Shown here one piece after another: positions 8,853-19,833 of a stretch of 64,000 nucleotides of DNA. How positions within the stretch are numbered: position 1 is the stretch's first letter; every line of letters starts with the position of its first letter. The notes below the pieces were generated by a model, which made no database searches, had not been told where the DNA came from, and saw only the letters and a list, made by a program, of their open reading frames with translations. A program made the translations under genes and the position numbers. Origin of the DNA: Nothophaeocryptopus gaeumannii (Eukaryota; Ascomycota; Dothideomycetes; Mycosphaerellales; Mycosphaerellaceae); NCBI GenBank assembly GCA_031771865.1, contig JASISA010000022.1, positions 2,294,001 through 2,358,000 of the forward strand, in the 5' to 3' direction.

Positions 8853-10523
8853 CTACCACATCGTACTGGTCTTCTTCCTCAACCTCCCATCGCCACCATC
8901 ATCGCTCGAGCTCCTAAGGCCAAAGAAACTACTCTTCTTCTTCGCCGGCCTCTGCCCAGCCGGCAAATTCAACATACTAGAACTCGCCGCCCCGTTCCCA
9001 CCACTCATAAACACACTCCCACTCGCCGCAGGCTGCGTATACAAGCCATTACTCCCCATCATCGGTGGCCTCGTCGCAGGCGCAGGCAGAGCAGGTGCTC
9101 CTTGAGGGATAGGTTGCAGGAATGGGCCTGGTCGAGTTTGTCTGGGAGGTCGAAATGCTTGGGTAGGGCGGGATTGGTTTGGTTGAGGTGAAGGACGAGG
9201 AGGACCGCCACCGCCCCCTGAGACACCGTAGACTTTTCGTAAACGTTCAGTTTCTCTTTCGATTTCGACTTGTTTTCTTCGAGCGGCTTTTTCTTCTTCT
9301 TCGACCATACGTTGTAATCGCTTGCGTTCCATTTCGTCGGCTTTTTCTCTTTCTCGTCTTCTCCGTCGCTCCTCTTTGGCTTCGGCGTCGGCTTGAGCTT
9401 TTAATCTCGCGGTTTCTGCATCAAGTTCCCATTGAGATCTCGGATCGATAGGGGGAGGTTGCGCTGATCTTCCCGGCATTTGTTGTTGCGATCGTCCGGG
9501 CTGCTGCGGTACAGGACCCCCAGTCTGCAGTTTTGGCAACGAATTCCTCTTCATCTGGTTCCGATCTTGCAGCGGCATTCCAACCCCCTGGGACGATGGC
9601 AAAGCCTGCTGCATCCCCGGCGGGGGCCCATACATGCTTGGCGGATGATGACCCAACGGATTCGGCACACCCACCAAACTCGCCCGATTCGGATTCGACA
9701 ACTTCCTCCCACCTCCAGACAGTTTCCTCTCATTCGGCGCATCGGAGATATTGAACACCTCCCTCAGCCCATCCTTTCCAGCGAAGAACAAATCCTTGAT
9801 CAAGATGGCCCCAAGAAGCAACACAACCTCCAATCCCTTCGGATCCTCGATCTCTAACCTCTGCAAATTCGGTTCGTAGACAGTAAGCTCCCGCATACTC
9901 CTCCACAACGCAATGGCAATATCTGGATCTTTCTTACTCTTCTTCTTCGTCTCCGGATCACTCGACTTCCCCGTCATATAACACGTCAAATCCTTGCTCA
10001 ACTTCGACTCCTTTCTCCAAACGAAGAAGATCTTAGGAGTAATAGCCAAACTCGCCGGATCGCTCTGTCCTCTATCCAAATTACTCGCGCTGGGAGTCCT
10101 GAACGTCCTCTCTGGCATCGAGAATTCATAGCTGTCCGAAGCTCCCCATTTGCCTTCTTTTACTTCAAGCCTAACCTGCTGATCCGGCTCGTACAGCTGC
10201 ACTATGACCTCCCTCGGCAGAACAGGTTGTGGAGGCGGAGGTACACCGCCATTCTTCTTGATCTCCTCCTGGTTCAGGGTAGGCTGCGTCCAGCCCGGTC
10301 TGGCAAGGACTTCTCCATACAGGACATCCGGGTTGTAGGCATCGAACAGCGCGGCGGCATAACAGTTCTTATGCGCAGGACTCGGACTCGCGGGGTCGGC
10401 GTGCTTGAGGGCGTACGTAGGCGCAGGATCGGAGCCGTGGTAGGAGCAGTAGATATCGCGGTGGTGTTTGACTTTCGTCAAGGAAGGTTTGAGGAAGAAA
10501 GTGGGTAGGTTTTCGTCTAGCAT
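8853..10523 (-). CDS. Conserved fungal protein with proline-rich and coiled-coil regions
   Basis: A single open frame of 556 residues from ATG 10523-10521. The N-terminal ~260 residues look like a folded globular region (it includes IFFVWRKESKLSKDLTCYM, a Lys-rich loop, and IAIALWRSMRELTVYEPNLQRLEIEDPKGLEVVLLLGA). A Pro/Gln-rich disordered stretch follows from about 265 to 365. A strongly charged helix of about 70 residues (about 370-440), rich in Ala, Glu, Arg and Lys, is likely to form a coiled coil. The C-terminus is Gly/Pro/Ser-rich and closes with a short conserved-looking basic tail (KKKSSFFGLR...LRKKTSTMW). I recall similar architecture in many filamentous ascomycetes, without a known function. 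It has no signal peptide or membrane segment, so it is probably cytoplasmic. Confidence 0.8.
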   Translation of the reverse strand: MLDENLPTFFLKPSLTKVKHHRDIYCSYHGSDPAPTYALKHADPASPSPAHKNCYAAALFDAYNPDVLYGEVLARPGWTQPTLNQEEIKKNGGVPPPPQPVLPREVIVQLYEPDQQVRLEVKEGKWGASDSYEFSMPERTFRTPSASNLDRGQSDPASLAITPKIFFVWRKESKLSKDLTCYMTGKSSDPETKKKSKKDPDIAIALWRSMRELTVYEPNLQRLEIEDPKGLEVVLLLGAILIKDLFFAGKDGLREVFNISDAPNERKLSGGGRKLSNPNRASLVGVPNPLGHHPPSMYGPPPGMQQALPSSQGVGMPLQDRNQMKRNSLPKLQTGGPVPQQPGRSQQQMPGRSAQPPPIDPRSQWELDAETARLKAQADAEAKEERRRRREREKADEMERKRLQRMVEEEEKAARRKQVEIERETERLRKVYGVSGGGGGPPRPSPQPNQSRPTQAFRPPRQTRPGPFLQPIPQGAPALPAPATRPPMMGSNGLYTQPAASGSVFMSGGNGAASSSMLNLPAGQRPAKKKSSFFGLRSSSDDGGDGRLRKKTSTMW

Positions 10524-11326
10524 CGTGTCCTACCGCTGTTCGTCGCTTATGATGGCAGTATGTAGTGGTGGTAAGTGAACGTGTCTGCTGCATATGCAAG
10601 CGACGTGTGAGAGATAGTGCGTAGGGCTGCTATCATCAAGTCCCGATGTCTGTAATGTCGCTGTCGGCGGTTCCGTGCCACAGGGAAGCTCGTGGCAAAG
10701 AAGGTGTATCAGGTGGATCAATCAGAGATGAAAGAGCGCGTAAAGAACGACAGTTCGCCTACCATCGCGTGACTGGACGGCGTCTCAGGAGTCTTGTACG
10801 TCCAGGATCAGCAGGAAGAAGTAGTATAGTTAGTTCGCATGTCTGCAAAGCCGTCTTAGGAGGCTTGGCCAAAGGCAGTGTTGCTTGAAGATTGCGTTGC
10901 CTGCGGAGTGCGGCTTCACACACAGGTGACGCGTGCCTTTCTCGGATCTTCGGCACAAGGAGCTTAAATTAGAAACAGCCCAATCAAAATTCGACGACGT
11001 CTTTGAAACCGACCAGGATCTCACCACACGATCACGCTCAATGCTTCGCTCAGCTACACAGGGGGGTATGGATATTAATTTAAACATTCACACACAATCA
11101 TGAACACGTCTCCCTCACTGCCGAAGTTTCCATCAACCCGAGCAGAAGCGAACATTATTAAGCCATCCATTGTCCCACCATCGCAGCCTGACAAGGCGGC
11201 TCAGGGCATCGAAGCCCACTTGCACTGCCTCCAGGATGTCGAGCATGAACTCCTTCAACGTTGGTTTTGCGAAGCCGCCAATCGAAGCACTCCACAAAGA
11301 AATGCTTATTCTTCCTCCACCACGCG
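10524..11326. other. Intergenic, promoter of the gene ending at 8853
   Basis: About 800 bases between two minus-strand genes. Short frames on both strands carry no recognisable motif. I see nothing else in it. Confidence 0.5.
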
Positions 11327-14025
11327 TCACCCGCATTCGAACATCTCCTCCGCGCATTCCCATCCGAAAGCATGCTTCAACCTCCGGCCGAAAGTGCGAA
11401 CCTGACCGTCATGTCAGCTGAGTCCTTTGTGTACCATGACACTACGTCCGATTAGAACGCGTATACTCACCATGCTCTTCGGAATCTTACTGCCCCTCCT
11501 CACCTCCTTCGGCTCGTGGAATTGAATGCTCCTCTCCAGTTCGAACTTTCCAATCGTGTGGATGCCTGCGTCAGTCTCGGCACACTCACCCTTCTTCACC
11601 GGCCTAAACATCCATACACTGCCGTACAGCTTGATGGGCTGTAAGCCAATGGCATTCATACCGTACAGTAGCTCTTCCCATGCCAGCTCGGGGACCTGGT
11701 GCTGTGAGGCTGTTCGCGCTGGCAGCAGTGCCGAGAAGACCTTGTAAGCGCGCTTTGAAATCTTGATCTTCTCAAGTGGCTGTTTGGTAGGGGTGACAGG
11801 CGATGGAGGCTCAACGGGGATTGTACGACGCGGATCAGGGGCAGCTGGTGTGCCGCGAGTCTTCTTCTTGCCCTTGCAAGGTGTATGGTGCAGGTCCTTC
11901 TTCTGCAGTGGCACATCAGGAGACCCTCGAGGGATGTTGCCATCAATTTCTGCGAGAGCACTGAGCTTGTTCCTCAGCTTCTCTGCGGATGGTGGTGGCG
12001 TTGGAAGATGTGCAGGCTCCGTCCACGCCTTGGTGCGGTATACTTCGCGCGGAAAGGCGAGGCGACAGCTGAGGACCTTCTCCAGACTGAAGCCAGCAGC
12101 CACCTCAACTTCGTCTTCAAGTGACCACCAGAACGCGTCAAGCGCGTGCTCAGCCGACCGCATTCTATCGGAGTTTGCTTTGCTTGGACGCTTGTCAATC
12201 GGGTAGTCAGCGAGAGTTGGGTCCTGAGGGTCCCAATCCACCTTTTTTGAAGCATCTCTGATACCGTACTGTATCTTTCCAACCAGAGTTCGCAGCTTCT
12301 CGACCTGCTTGTCAACAGAATGCCGGCTGACTAGCATGAGCCCTTTGAAATCGTCGAACCACGGTGCCATGGAGTCAATAGATTTGATTATCTCCGCGCA
12401 GAGCGCAACATCGGCGAATTGCGTCGCAATCCAGGAATCCAGACACTGAGCAGCCACGGGATCGGTGTCCACTAGGTACTGTACCTCCTGCACGAGGCCT
12501 TGCAGCCCATGAAGCTCACGCTGCTCACTATGAGATAGCGCATAGAACAGCGTGCCGACTCTCCGCTCAGCGTCAGAGGCTCCAAATCGCATCACCCACT
12601 GGCCAGCACGATCCTCCTTCGGCTCAGAGTAGAAGTACTTGTTCCGCAATCGCGGACTGGTCGGTATTCCATCTTGAAGCAAGAACATCGGCATCTGCAT
12701 GAGCTGGTAGACGACGTCCAGTACTGCGGCCCATTTGTCCTCGTCCTTCCTGCAAAGTCTGACTTTGTTCTCATTCGCATGCTGGAGCTGCACCTCAATG
12801 GGCTCCATAGCGGTAAGTTTGCGATAGATGGAGGTCCACATGACGTACGTCTCGAACGCAGAAATGAGCATCATCGCAGCAGTCTTGTCCCAACAGCCTT
12901 CAGTGCAGCATTTGTCGGCTCTAAACACGCTATGCTCATTCCATTCGCGGATGCTGTCGATGAAGTAGGCGGGGTCCTCCTTGAGCAGCCAAATGTGATC
13001 CTCTGCAGAAGACTTTCTGCCCAGGACGATCATTTTCAGGCGTTCCAGGTCGAGCAACTGTGGTACACGGTAAGATGCCTCCAGTGCATGGGTGCATAGG
13101 GACGGATATTGGTCAGGCCCAGGCATTCCCAGCATTGGCGGCTCCGGCTGACATAGGGAGAGGAAGAACATTGCAGGCTCGACGTCGTGGAGAATCAGCT
13201 CTGCACATGCCAACAGGAAGTGGTAGATTCCCCGCTGTATCTCCAGTGATAGCAGGCCCTCGGCAGTGCGGCTGGCGAATTTGAACTGGCTCGGCTGAAG
13301 ACTGGCGGTGCGCGAGGTGACAAGTTCACCATACTTTCCAGGAGAGTGTTTGGCCTGGAACAGCATACATACGTCATCGATCTTGTCAAGATCTTCCTGA
13401 TAATGCTGTTCACAACAGTAGTAGTCATCGAGCGAATCGGCAAGGTCGGTGAATCTCTCCCAGCCATCGCCCAAATGAGCATTCTTGACATCCGCAAGAC
13501 GAAAGGTCGCCGGAAGATGTCGGCCTCTTGAGTTGATGAACAGAAGTAGCAGATTTCGCTGCTGAAGGTCCTCGAGGTTGATGTACGGCCAGAGATACGC
13601 CTCCGCTCGACACGTGCGCGCTCGAGGAGCCTGCTTCCTGACCGAGCGAAGGTTTTCGAAGTCGGGTCGGTGAGTACCACTCATCCTCGGCCACGCCTTC
13701 AGCAAAATCTCTCTCCTCTGCTTAACATTCTTCTTCATCCAGCGCTTCATGATCACCCCCTCAAAGCGTTTGACGATAGCATTGAGTCGGGTCCAATCCT
13801 TGAAAACGGACGTCACCAAGTTCCTCGCGGCGGCCTTCGTCTCATCGGCAGTGAGCACCTTCGGGATGGGCAGGTCTGGCATAAGTCAGTGAAGTGTGGT
13901 TAAGCTGCAAGTGTTTGTAGTGTGTTACCTGTGCCCTTGCTGAAACGACAACACTTGCAGCCCAACGCATGTTCCTCGCCAAGTTCTTCGAGGAACTCGA
14001 ATGTGAAGGAGATGTAGTTCGCCAT
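11327..14025 (-). CDS. Large conserved fungal protein, function unknown
   Basis: Three exons: 14025-13929, 13875-11471 and 11401-11327, 858 residues. Exon 1 encodes MANYISFTFEFLEELGEEHA and joins in phase 1 over a 53-base intron (GTAACA...GCCAG). The last intron (GTGAGT...GTCAG) is phase 0, and the final 25-codon exon starts VRTFGRRLKHAFGW. That ending fits the C-terminal pattern I recall for this family, an IQFHEP motif, then a basic stretch, then GRRL-AFGW, which argues against the uninterrupted 822-residue reading. Other family marks are RRW-KK-QRREILLKAWP, HRPDF, YLWPYINLEDL and LLLFINSRGR in the first 200 residues. The family occurs widely in filamentous ascomycetes, often in several copies. 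There is no signal, membrane span or known catalytic motif. Confidence 0.8.
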
Positions 14026-14914
14026 TGCGCCAGCGAGACGGTCCAGTCACCACCCGGCTATCCCGCTTGCACCCTTCGAGCTGAAGTGTGGTGGAATTGA
14101 GAAAGTGGGATCTAGTGTTGTGGAGGTGAAGTGGTCGTTTGCCCGGAAGCGCGTGTTTCCGCACTCGAGCAGGCATCGATGCACGGGCTGCGTCCCATGC
14201 TCCAAAGCTGCTGGCTCCCTTCCAAGAGAAGCAGCAGACCAAACATTCGTTGTTCTTTTTTTTATCGGCCATTTTCGCTGAAAGCAGTTGTCAAAGCGGT
14301 CTTCTGGATGGTACGTTGTCAGTCCTTGCATCTTGTTGAGTGGTTGGCGCGTTCTGCGTGTTCGTTCGCTTCTCCATCGCAGCTGCCCCATCTTGTGTAA
14401 CTAGGATAGCTGTCAACCAAATCTGGAAGGAGCGACGGGGGCTCTCGTGATCAAGGGAACGCGAAGCAGGCGCGAAGGGTATGCGAGCCTATTTGTGAAG
14501 CCTACATATCTTGTGGTATACGATTGTCAGTCTCGTGCTTTGAAGTCGCCTTTATCGTTGCAAGAATGCCGAAAGCGCCTCGTCTGCTTGCTTGCAGAAG
14601 CAACGCCTGAAATGAGAAGAGTCCCAGAGCTACAAATCGACGCCTGCCTGCTCCCAGAGTGCAATAAACCGATTCCATCAGGTGGTTCTAGGTATCATCG
14701 CCGGATCTTCGTCCTTGATGCAAATGTCGTATTTCTCATTATCCCCTGGTTTACTCAGGTCTCAATGCTCCTGTCCACCAGTCCAAATCGTCATTCTTCC
14801 TCCCAAAAGCCTCCTAGACCACCTCCTAGCCTATCGTCCTGGTTCCAACCTCAGTTCTCGTCACCGCCTCGATCTTCTCGAAGAATGAGCATGCCCTTCA
14901 AGAGCGCCAAGATC
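14026..14914. other. Intergenic, about 0.9 kb
   Basis: It holds the promoter of the gene starting at 14025 and the 3' flank of the gene ending at 14915. A long plus-strand open frame entering from 14447 continues over the neighbouring gene and mirrors its Arg/Asp-rich repeats; I treat it as a shadow. Confidence 0.5.
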
Positions 14915-16024
14915 CTATCGCCCGCCCTTCGAGCTAAGGTACTTCCTGGCGTAATTAAGCACCAGAGGTGTCAGAATCGGCGCAATCGTGCCCCAATGCT
15001 TCTGTCCCTTCTCAACGTACGGTCCAATGTCAAAGTTTCCGACCTTGATCTCTTTCGGCAATCTCGGCCCACCTCCTCCACGCCTGTTTCTATCCCGGTC
15101 CCTTCGATCGTCATACCGGTCATAGTCATCGTAATCATCCCTCCTTCTGCTCCTGTCTCGACGACGAGGGCCATCGTAGTCATCGCGTCGTCTGCGTGGC
15201 TGATCGTCGGAGTAGTATGGCCCGTCATCGTAGTCGCGTGGTCGCCGGCGGTGGTCGTCCACGCTACGGTGTCGTCGCGGGCGGCGATCGTCGTCATCAT
15301 CTGAGTAGTCATCGTAATCTCCACGTCGAGGTGGTGGGCGCCTGTCGCTGCGGTGACGAGCTGGTACAGGCGCTGCGCCGTACTCTACGCCCGTAGGCGG
15401 TCTGTCACCTCGCCGACGTGGTGGAGGATAATCATCTTCGTAGTATGGATCCGGATCACGACGGCTGCGTCGAGGCGGTGGAGGGTCGTCGTATCTGCCT
15501 CCGCCACGACTTGAGAGAGCGCTCTCTGGTGGTGGGTAGTCTCGGTCGCGTGGCCGTCTGCGCGGCTCACCTCTGTACCCGTCGTCGTCTCTTGGATCAC
15601 CGCCGCGAGGCATCTTGGGTGTGAATTTGGAACCTCTGTGAGCTTCTCCTTCGTCACTTTCGTACCCGTCTCTCAGGTCGCGGAATGCCCTGTCTTTGGG
15701 TCGGTTCTTTCGCTCGAGGTCTGGTGGACCCTTGCCGAGCGCCGACACACCGTCTTCGAACTGCGCGCGAGCGTCGGGCAACACTCTACTGCGACTGCCT
15801 TCTCTCTTAAGCGCAGGCTTGAGATGCTCGTTGTCGTTGTCGCCGATGGGGGGCGGGGGCACTGCATGCAGGTCAGCCCTCCCGCGTGGGTCTGCCGAGT
15901 ATTCCGGTGGCGGTGGTGGTGGAGCGCCGTTCATGGTGCTGTAGTTGTCGTCAAGTGTAGGGTATGGAACGCGACTGCCGTTGCGGCGGCCGCGAGGCTC
16001 GTAGTCGTCCATATAGCTCCCCAT
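14915..16024 (-). CDS. Arg/Asp-rich low-complexity protein with a conserved C-terminal segment
   Basis: A single open frame, 369 residues from ATG 16024-16022. Residues about 120-325 are almost wholly Arg, Asp, Pro, Tyr and Gly (RRR, DDYDDYDRYDD, PPPRR), which implies disorder and possibly RNA or condensate association. The only well-ordered-looking part is the last ~45 residues: a basic LPKEIKVGNFDIGPYVEKG stretch, then KHWGTIAPILTPLVLNYARKYL. That last part could be an amphipathic or membrane-touching helix. The N-terminus has a polyproline stretch after NGAPPPPPP. I do not recognise a named family. Alternatives are an RS/RD-type RNA-binding adaptor or a cell-cortex protein; neither can be shown here. 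Confidence 0.75.
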   Translation of the reverse strand: MGSYMDDYEPRGRRNGSRVPYPTLDDNYSTMNGAPPPPPPEYSADPRGRADLHAVPPPPIGDNDNEHLKPALKREGSRSRVLPDARAQFEDGVSALGKGPPDLERKNRPKDRAFRDLRDGYESDEGEAHRGSKFTPKMPRGGDPRDDDGYRGEPRRRPRDRDYPPPESALSSRGGGRYDDPPPPRRSRRDPDPYYEDDYPPPRRRGDRPPTGVEYGAAPVPARHRSDRRPPPRRGDYDDYSDDDDDRRPRRHRSVDDHRRRPRDYDDGPYYSDDQPRRRRDDYDGPRRRDRSRRRDDYDDYDRYDDRRDRDRNRRGGGGPRLPKEIKVGNFDIGPYVEKGQKHWGTIAPILTPLVLNYARKYLSSKGGR

Positions 16025-16989
16025 GGCGTGCAGTAGAGCGCGTGATTATGCCGTACCTTGTGTGTTTTATTAGGGAACGCCTGGCAGCGAAGCAGCGTTT
16101 CAAGGCTGCTGTCGTGCTGTTGTACCGACGGCGGGATGACGATCTTCTTCGGTCCGCGAGTCAAATGCTTACTTTGAATGCAAGCCTCATACAAAATTCC
16201 ACGATTGGTGAAGGGTTGAAGCCGGTGCAGAGAAAGTCAGTTCAAGACAAGCAGACACCATGAATGTCGGGATGCTCGCCGAATGCACAGTGATGCCATG
16301 CACATGCCAAACAGCCGCCAGCGAATGAGCCACCTCTTCGAAACCCCTAGAAGTGAATGATAATTGGCGGCGACCGATCAACGAAGGAAAGCTGCCCGCC
16401 TGACCTGTTACACTTCCTTCAGCTCACACCACTGGGCACAAGATCGCAGACGATGCGTGTCACAGCCCTGCGAGGACTTCCGCGCACCACGGAAACCCGC
16501 CACCCCTCTCTCCTGTAATTATTTCTCTGCATGTGCACAACAGCTGAGCTTGAAAGAGTTTGCCTACCACGCGCCTGGTTTCCACCACGCCGCCTCGTCG
16601 TGATCTGCACAGCCACGAAAGGCAGCATGCATGTCCGTTCTTTCAGCTGAAAGCGTGTTGTACAACTCCGAGTCAGAGATTTCTCGCAACAGCACACAAT
16701 ACGCATCGATATCGGGCTGTCCTTATTCTGCGGCAGAACACAGACTCAGCTCCCGATATCAGCGGCTCAAATGCGCTATTCCACTGGCCATTTCGCAGAA
16801 GGCTCATGGTCGAAGCGAAGGATTAGAGAGAACGTGGCGTCTCCAAAGCTTACAGCCACCTCATTCGCTCAGCAGAGCGCTTGAGACGTCCAAATTCTCT
16901 GCAGATCTCTCTATTCCTCTCCAAGCCTGATTGCATGGTAATACGCACAACCCGAACCTTCAACCATTTCATTGACATATACCACTACT
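16025..16989. other. Intergenic, about 1 kb
   Basis: This is the upstream region of the Arg/Asp-rich gene and the 3' flank of the DUF3176 gene. I found no supported gene on either strand. Confidence 0.5.
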
Positions 16990-19155
16990 CTACCCACCTC
17001 TCTCCCCAACCCCTCTAACAACCGGCTGCAAGTACATACTCCCATCCACCTCCGGCAACAACCTCATCCTCAACCCCTTCGCTACATATTCCATATCCGC
17101 AATATCCTGCAAATCGCCTCCGTCCTCCCTCCGGACACCTCTCAAATCCGGCCCATGGAAAATCAGCGGCAGAGGCGAAGACCTCCACGTCCTCGTTCGA
17201 TGGGACAAACTCCCTAGACTCATTAACGCGCCGGCTATGTATATGAGAGTGAAGACGACGAGGATGGCTGATGGGGACAGCCATTTCCACGCTACGCGGA
17301 GACAGGTTTTGTCGTTGTATTGTGAGCCGAGAGCTGGTGCGAACATGCCTGTGATGTTGGTTCCTGGGGTGGTGCGCATATGATTTGTGAGGGAGTCGGT
17401 TACATTATCGAAGAGGGATTGAGTTCTCTCGAAACTGAAGTCTCCGAAATTGTATAAGGTCTGTAAGACCTGTGGACCGAAGAAGAACTGGACTTCGTTT
17501 CCATCATTGTTTTTGGAGCCTGTGAGGTTGCCTTCGAAGAGCAGGGTTAACATTTGCCCGAGAGACATGTCGAAGAACAGGTCCAGAGCGTATATGCAAC
17601 CGCGAGATTGGAGGGCCTGCTCCAGATTTAATATGTCGGGAATGGACACTCCTTTGGGGGGTGTAAAGGATGTTTCGTTTGAGCCGGTCATGTTGTATGG
17701 TAGGAATTGTGTGGTCGCGTTGATGATGTAGCCAGCGCGCTTGAGGAGATCGGTCTCATTGCTTCGGAGGCAGGTAGCGTTGATTGTCGAATACGCGTAA
17801 CGCCCATTGGAAAGTGTGCCCTCACTGCCGTCGAAGGGGCCGCCTGGAGTAGTAGTCTTGTTGACCAATGTCTCGGTCAGGGCGCCGTTTGTCACGTTCG
17901 CTCGATATGTTTTCAGGCACGGATATATGGTGCAGTTTGCTGCCCCATAGCCTCGACATCGCCATGTGTCCTTGGATGCAGTATCACCGCAGCCAGTAGG
18001 AGCAAGGCCTGTCTCCGCATCGTAAGGTGATCCCGGCAGACCGACCATGAATTGGAACCTTTCGGTCCAAGGTCCATAGTCGTTAGGCACAGCAATCGTC
18101 GAAAGATTAGGAGCGCCTGTGTAGTTCAGCCACATCATACTGGTTCCACCGGGAAGGGATGAGACAGTTCCTGGAGAGTACTCCGTTTCGTTGCCGAGGA
18201 GAAAGGAAAAGTTGCCAGATGTAATGGTCATAGCGGAAGAGATATCCGCGCAAGCACTGCAATATCCTAGCGTTGTGTAGTCTGGCACTGTACAGTTGCC
18301 AGTCGGGCAGAAAACTGGCACGTCTCCGGCCGACCCATACAGTCCAGCATTAATTGCACCCTGCTCGGGTTGCGTGATCGTGACTTGCGCAGCTCCACTG
18401 TGTCTACCAGCGCCAATAAACATATTTGTCCTCACGGTCGACGCTGGGCCATCGCGGGCGTCTGCCGGCACGGCGCAGTCGACGTACTGAACGACCTGTT
18501 GAGAAAATGGTCCAATGATCAATGCGAGGATGATCAATATGCCTCCAAGCCAGTGCCAGATGTGTCGGGGCGAGACTCTGAAGAGCAATCTCACAGCTCC
18601 GTACGGCCCATGGCTTGCCTCGTCGTGCAGAGCAAAATCGTAGAGAGGCCTCGCTTTCTCATCAAACCAACGCCATTTCTGGTGGCTGATGCCCTCTGCG
18701 AGGAGAAAACCAGCAGAGCCTCTGAGGATGAGGATATAAACCGAGACAAGCGCGTTGATGGTGATTGAAAGAGGCCACTGGGGAATCGGTCGGCCTTGAT
18801 AAGTGTAGAGTGTTGCGAAAACAGCGATAGCCGACCCGATGAGCAGGATTACAGCAACAACTTCTCTCCACCAATTCGTACAGATTCTATGTCGTTTTCG
18901 CTGCGGCTTGCCATGGCTTATCATGCCAGGATGGGGAGGTATGAGTTTGGTGCCATCTGAGCTGTCGGGTGGTGGACCGTAGTGTGGTACAGAGCTGTAG
19001 GAGAAATCGGAGTGCTCTCGCTCAAATGGTTTGCGAGTCTTGGTAGTCTCGAAGGATGAATGTCCATCGCGAATCTCGGGCGAGCCGTAGCTGGTCATCG
19101 AAATCTGCTCGGCATCGCGTTGACCTCCTGGAACGGACATGTAGTTGGAAGACAT
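16990..19155 (-). CDS. DUF3176-family membrane protein
   Basis: A single open frame of 721 residues from ATG 19155-19153. After a disordered N-terminus of about 85 residues comes the DUF3176 signature: NWWREVVAVILLIGSAIAV (first membrane helix), a PQWPLSITINALVSVYILIL stretch (second helix), then QKWRWFDEKARPLYDF and DEASHGPYGAVRLL. A third helix follows (WLGGILIILALIIGPFSQQ). The middle is a large predicted extracytoplasmic region with many NxS/T sites and a Cys-rich motif CPTGNCTVPDYTTLGYCSAC typical of the family. A last helix (SAILVVFTLIYIAGALMSL) lies about 85 residues before the C-terminus. The family is expanded in filamentous fungi and has no known function; a surface or vacuolar membrane location is inferred. 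Confidence 0.9.
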   Translation of the reverse strand: MSSNYMSVPGGQRDAEQISMTSYGSPEIRDGHSSFETTKTRKPFEREHSDFSYSSVPHYGPPPDSSDGTKLIPPHPGMISHGKPQRKRHRICTNWWREVVAVILLIGSAIAVFATLYTYQGRPIPQWPLSITINALVSVYILILRGSAGFLLAEGISHQKWRWFDEKARPLYDFALHDEASHGPYGAVRLLFRVSPRHIWHWLGGILIILALIIGPFSQQVVQYVDCAVPADARDGPASTVRTNMFIGAGRHSGAAQVTITQPEQGAINAGLYGSAGDVPVFCPTGNCTVPDYTTLGYCSACADISSAMTITSGNFSFLLGNETEYSPGTVSSLPGGTSMMWLNYTGAPNLSTIAVPNDYGPWTERFQFMVGLPGSPYDAETGLAPTGCGDTASKDTWRCRGYGAANCTIYPCLKTYRANVTNGALTETLVNKTTTPGGPFDGSEGTLSNGRYAYSTINATCLRSNETDLLKRAGYIINATTQFLPYNMTGSNETSFTPPKGVSIPDILNLEQALQSRGCIYALDLFFDMSLGQMLTLLFEGNLTGSKNNDGNEVQFFFGPQVLQTLYNFGDFSFERTQSLFDNVTDSLTNHMRTTPGTNITGMFAPALGSQYNDKTCLRVAWKWLSPSAILVVFTLIYIAGALMSLGSLSHRTRTWRSSPLPLIFHGPDLRGVRREDGGDLQDIADMEYVAKGLRMRLLPEVDGSMYLQPVVRGVGERGG

Positions 19156-19833
19156 TGTGCCTGCTCTTCACTTGGTGAGGCCACTCCCCGCCAGACCTCA
19201 CGAGGCAGCCGCAGAACGAAACGACGCGTCGAAGACGTGATGGGATTTTGATCAGGCCTACCTTTTAACGGCAGGCGAGCGGTTACCGGTCTGATCATTT
19301 TATCTCCGAAGCGCGAAAATAGACGCAACTGCGGCTGATCAATTGGGTTTCGCTCGGTGCGCCTGGTTCAGCCGCATCCACGGGAGCCATATACATCGTG
19401 AAGTCGCATGGCCATGATGTACAAGATCAGCGCCAGCATGGTAGCGACCAAACGGATAGGAGGAGGAGGAAGAGAAGGAGGAGGCAGATGCATGGAGATG
19501 CTTGTCGTGGTGGACATGAAGCTTTCTGATCGGGCCGCAGGAGAGAAGGTAGAAGAGCGAACTAAGGCCATTCTCAGATTTTAGCCCGTGATAAACTGAA
19601 CTCCGCTACAAGTGGATATCCTTGTCAAGACCAACCGCTAGCTTTCGAGTAACATAAGCCAATCAACGCAATGGAGTCTCGAGAGGGAGATGATACGCTT
19701 GAGGTTCCTTCAGCTGTACAGGTATTTTCTATTCACATGTCATGAGCACATTTGTCTGCATGAGATCGCTACATCGCACAAGCGCCTGTTCCAAACAGCA
19801 AGTTCTTTCCGTATAATTACAACACTACTGGAC
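19156..19833. other. Intergenic, about 0.7 kb, with one weak small ORF
   Basis: It separates the DUF3176 gene start from the methylcitrate synthase stop. The only item of note is a 67-codon minus-strand frame at 19368-19571, described separately. Confidence 0.5.
19368..19571 (-). CDS. Possible small single-span membrane peptide
   Basis: An ATG-initiated frame of 67 codons has a Ser/Thr- and Pro-rich first half and one clear hydrophobic helix (LVATMLALILYIMAM) near the C-terminus, the layout of a tail-anchored peptide. Nothing else supports it: there is no recognised family, and the size is within what chance allows. Confidence 0.2.
   Translation of the reverse strand: MALVRSSTFSPAARSESFMSTTTSISMHLPPPSLPPPPIRLVATMLALILYIMAMRLHDVYGSRGCG

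Noticed and set aside
14447..15304. Plus-strand frame of 285 codons
   Set aside because: Its second half mirrors the Arg/Asp codons of the minus-strand gene, giving Val/Ile/Ser runs; the first half has no motif. It is a shadow.
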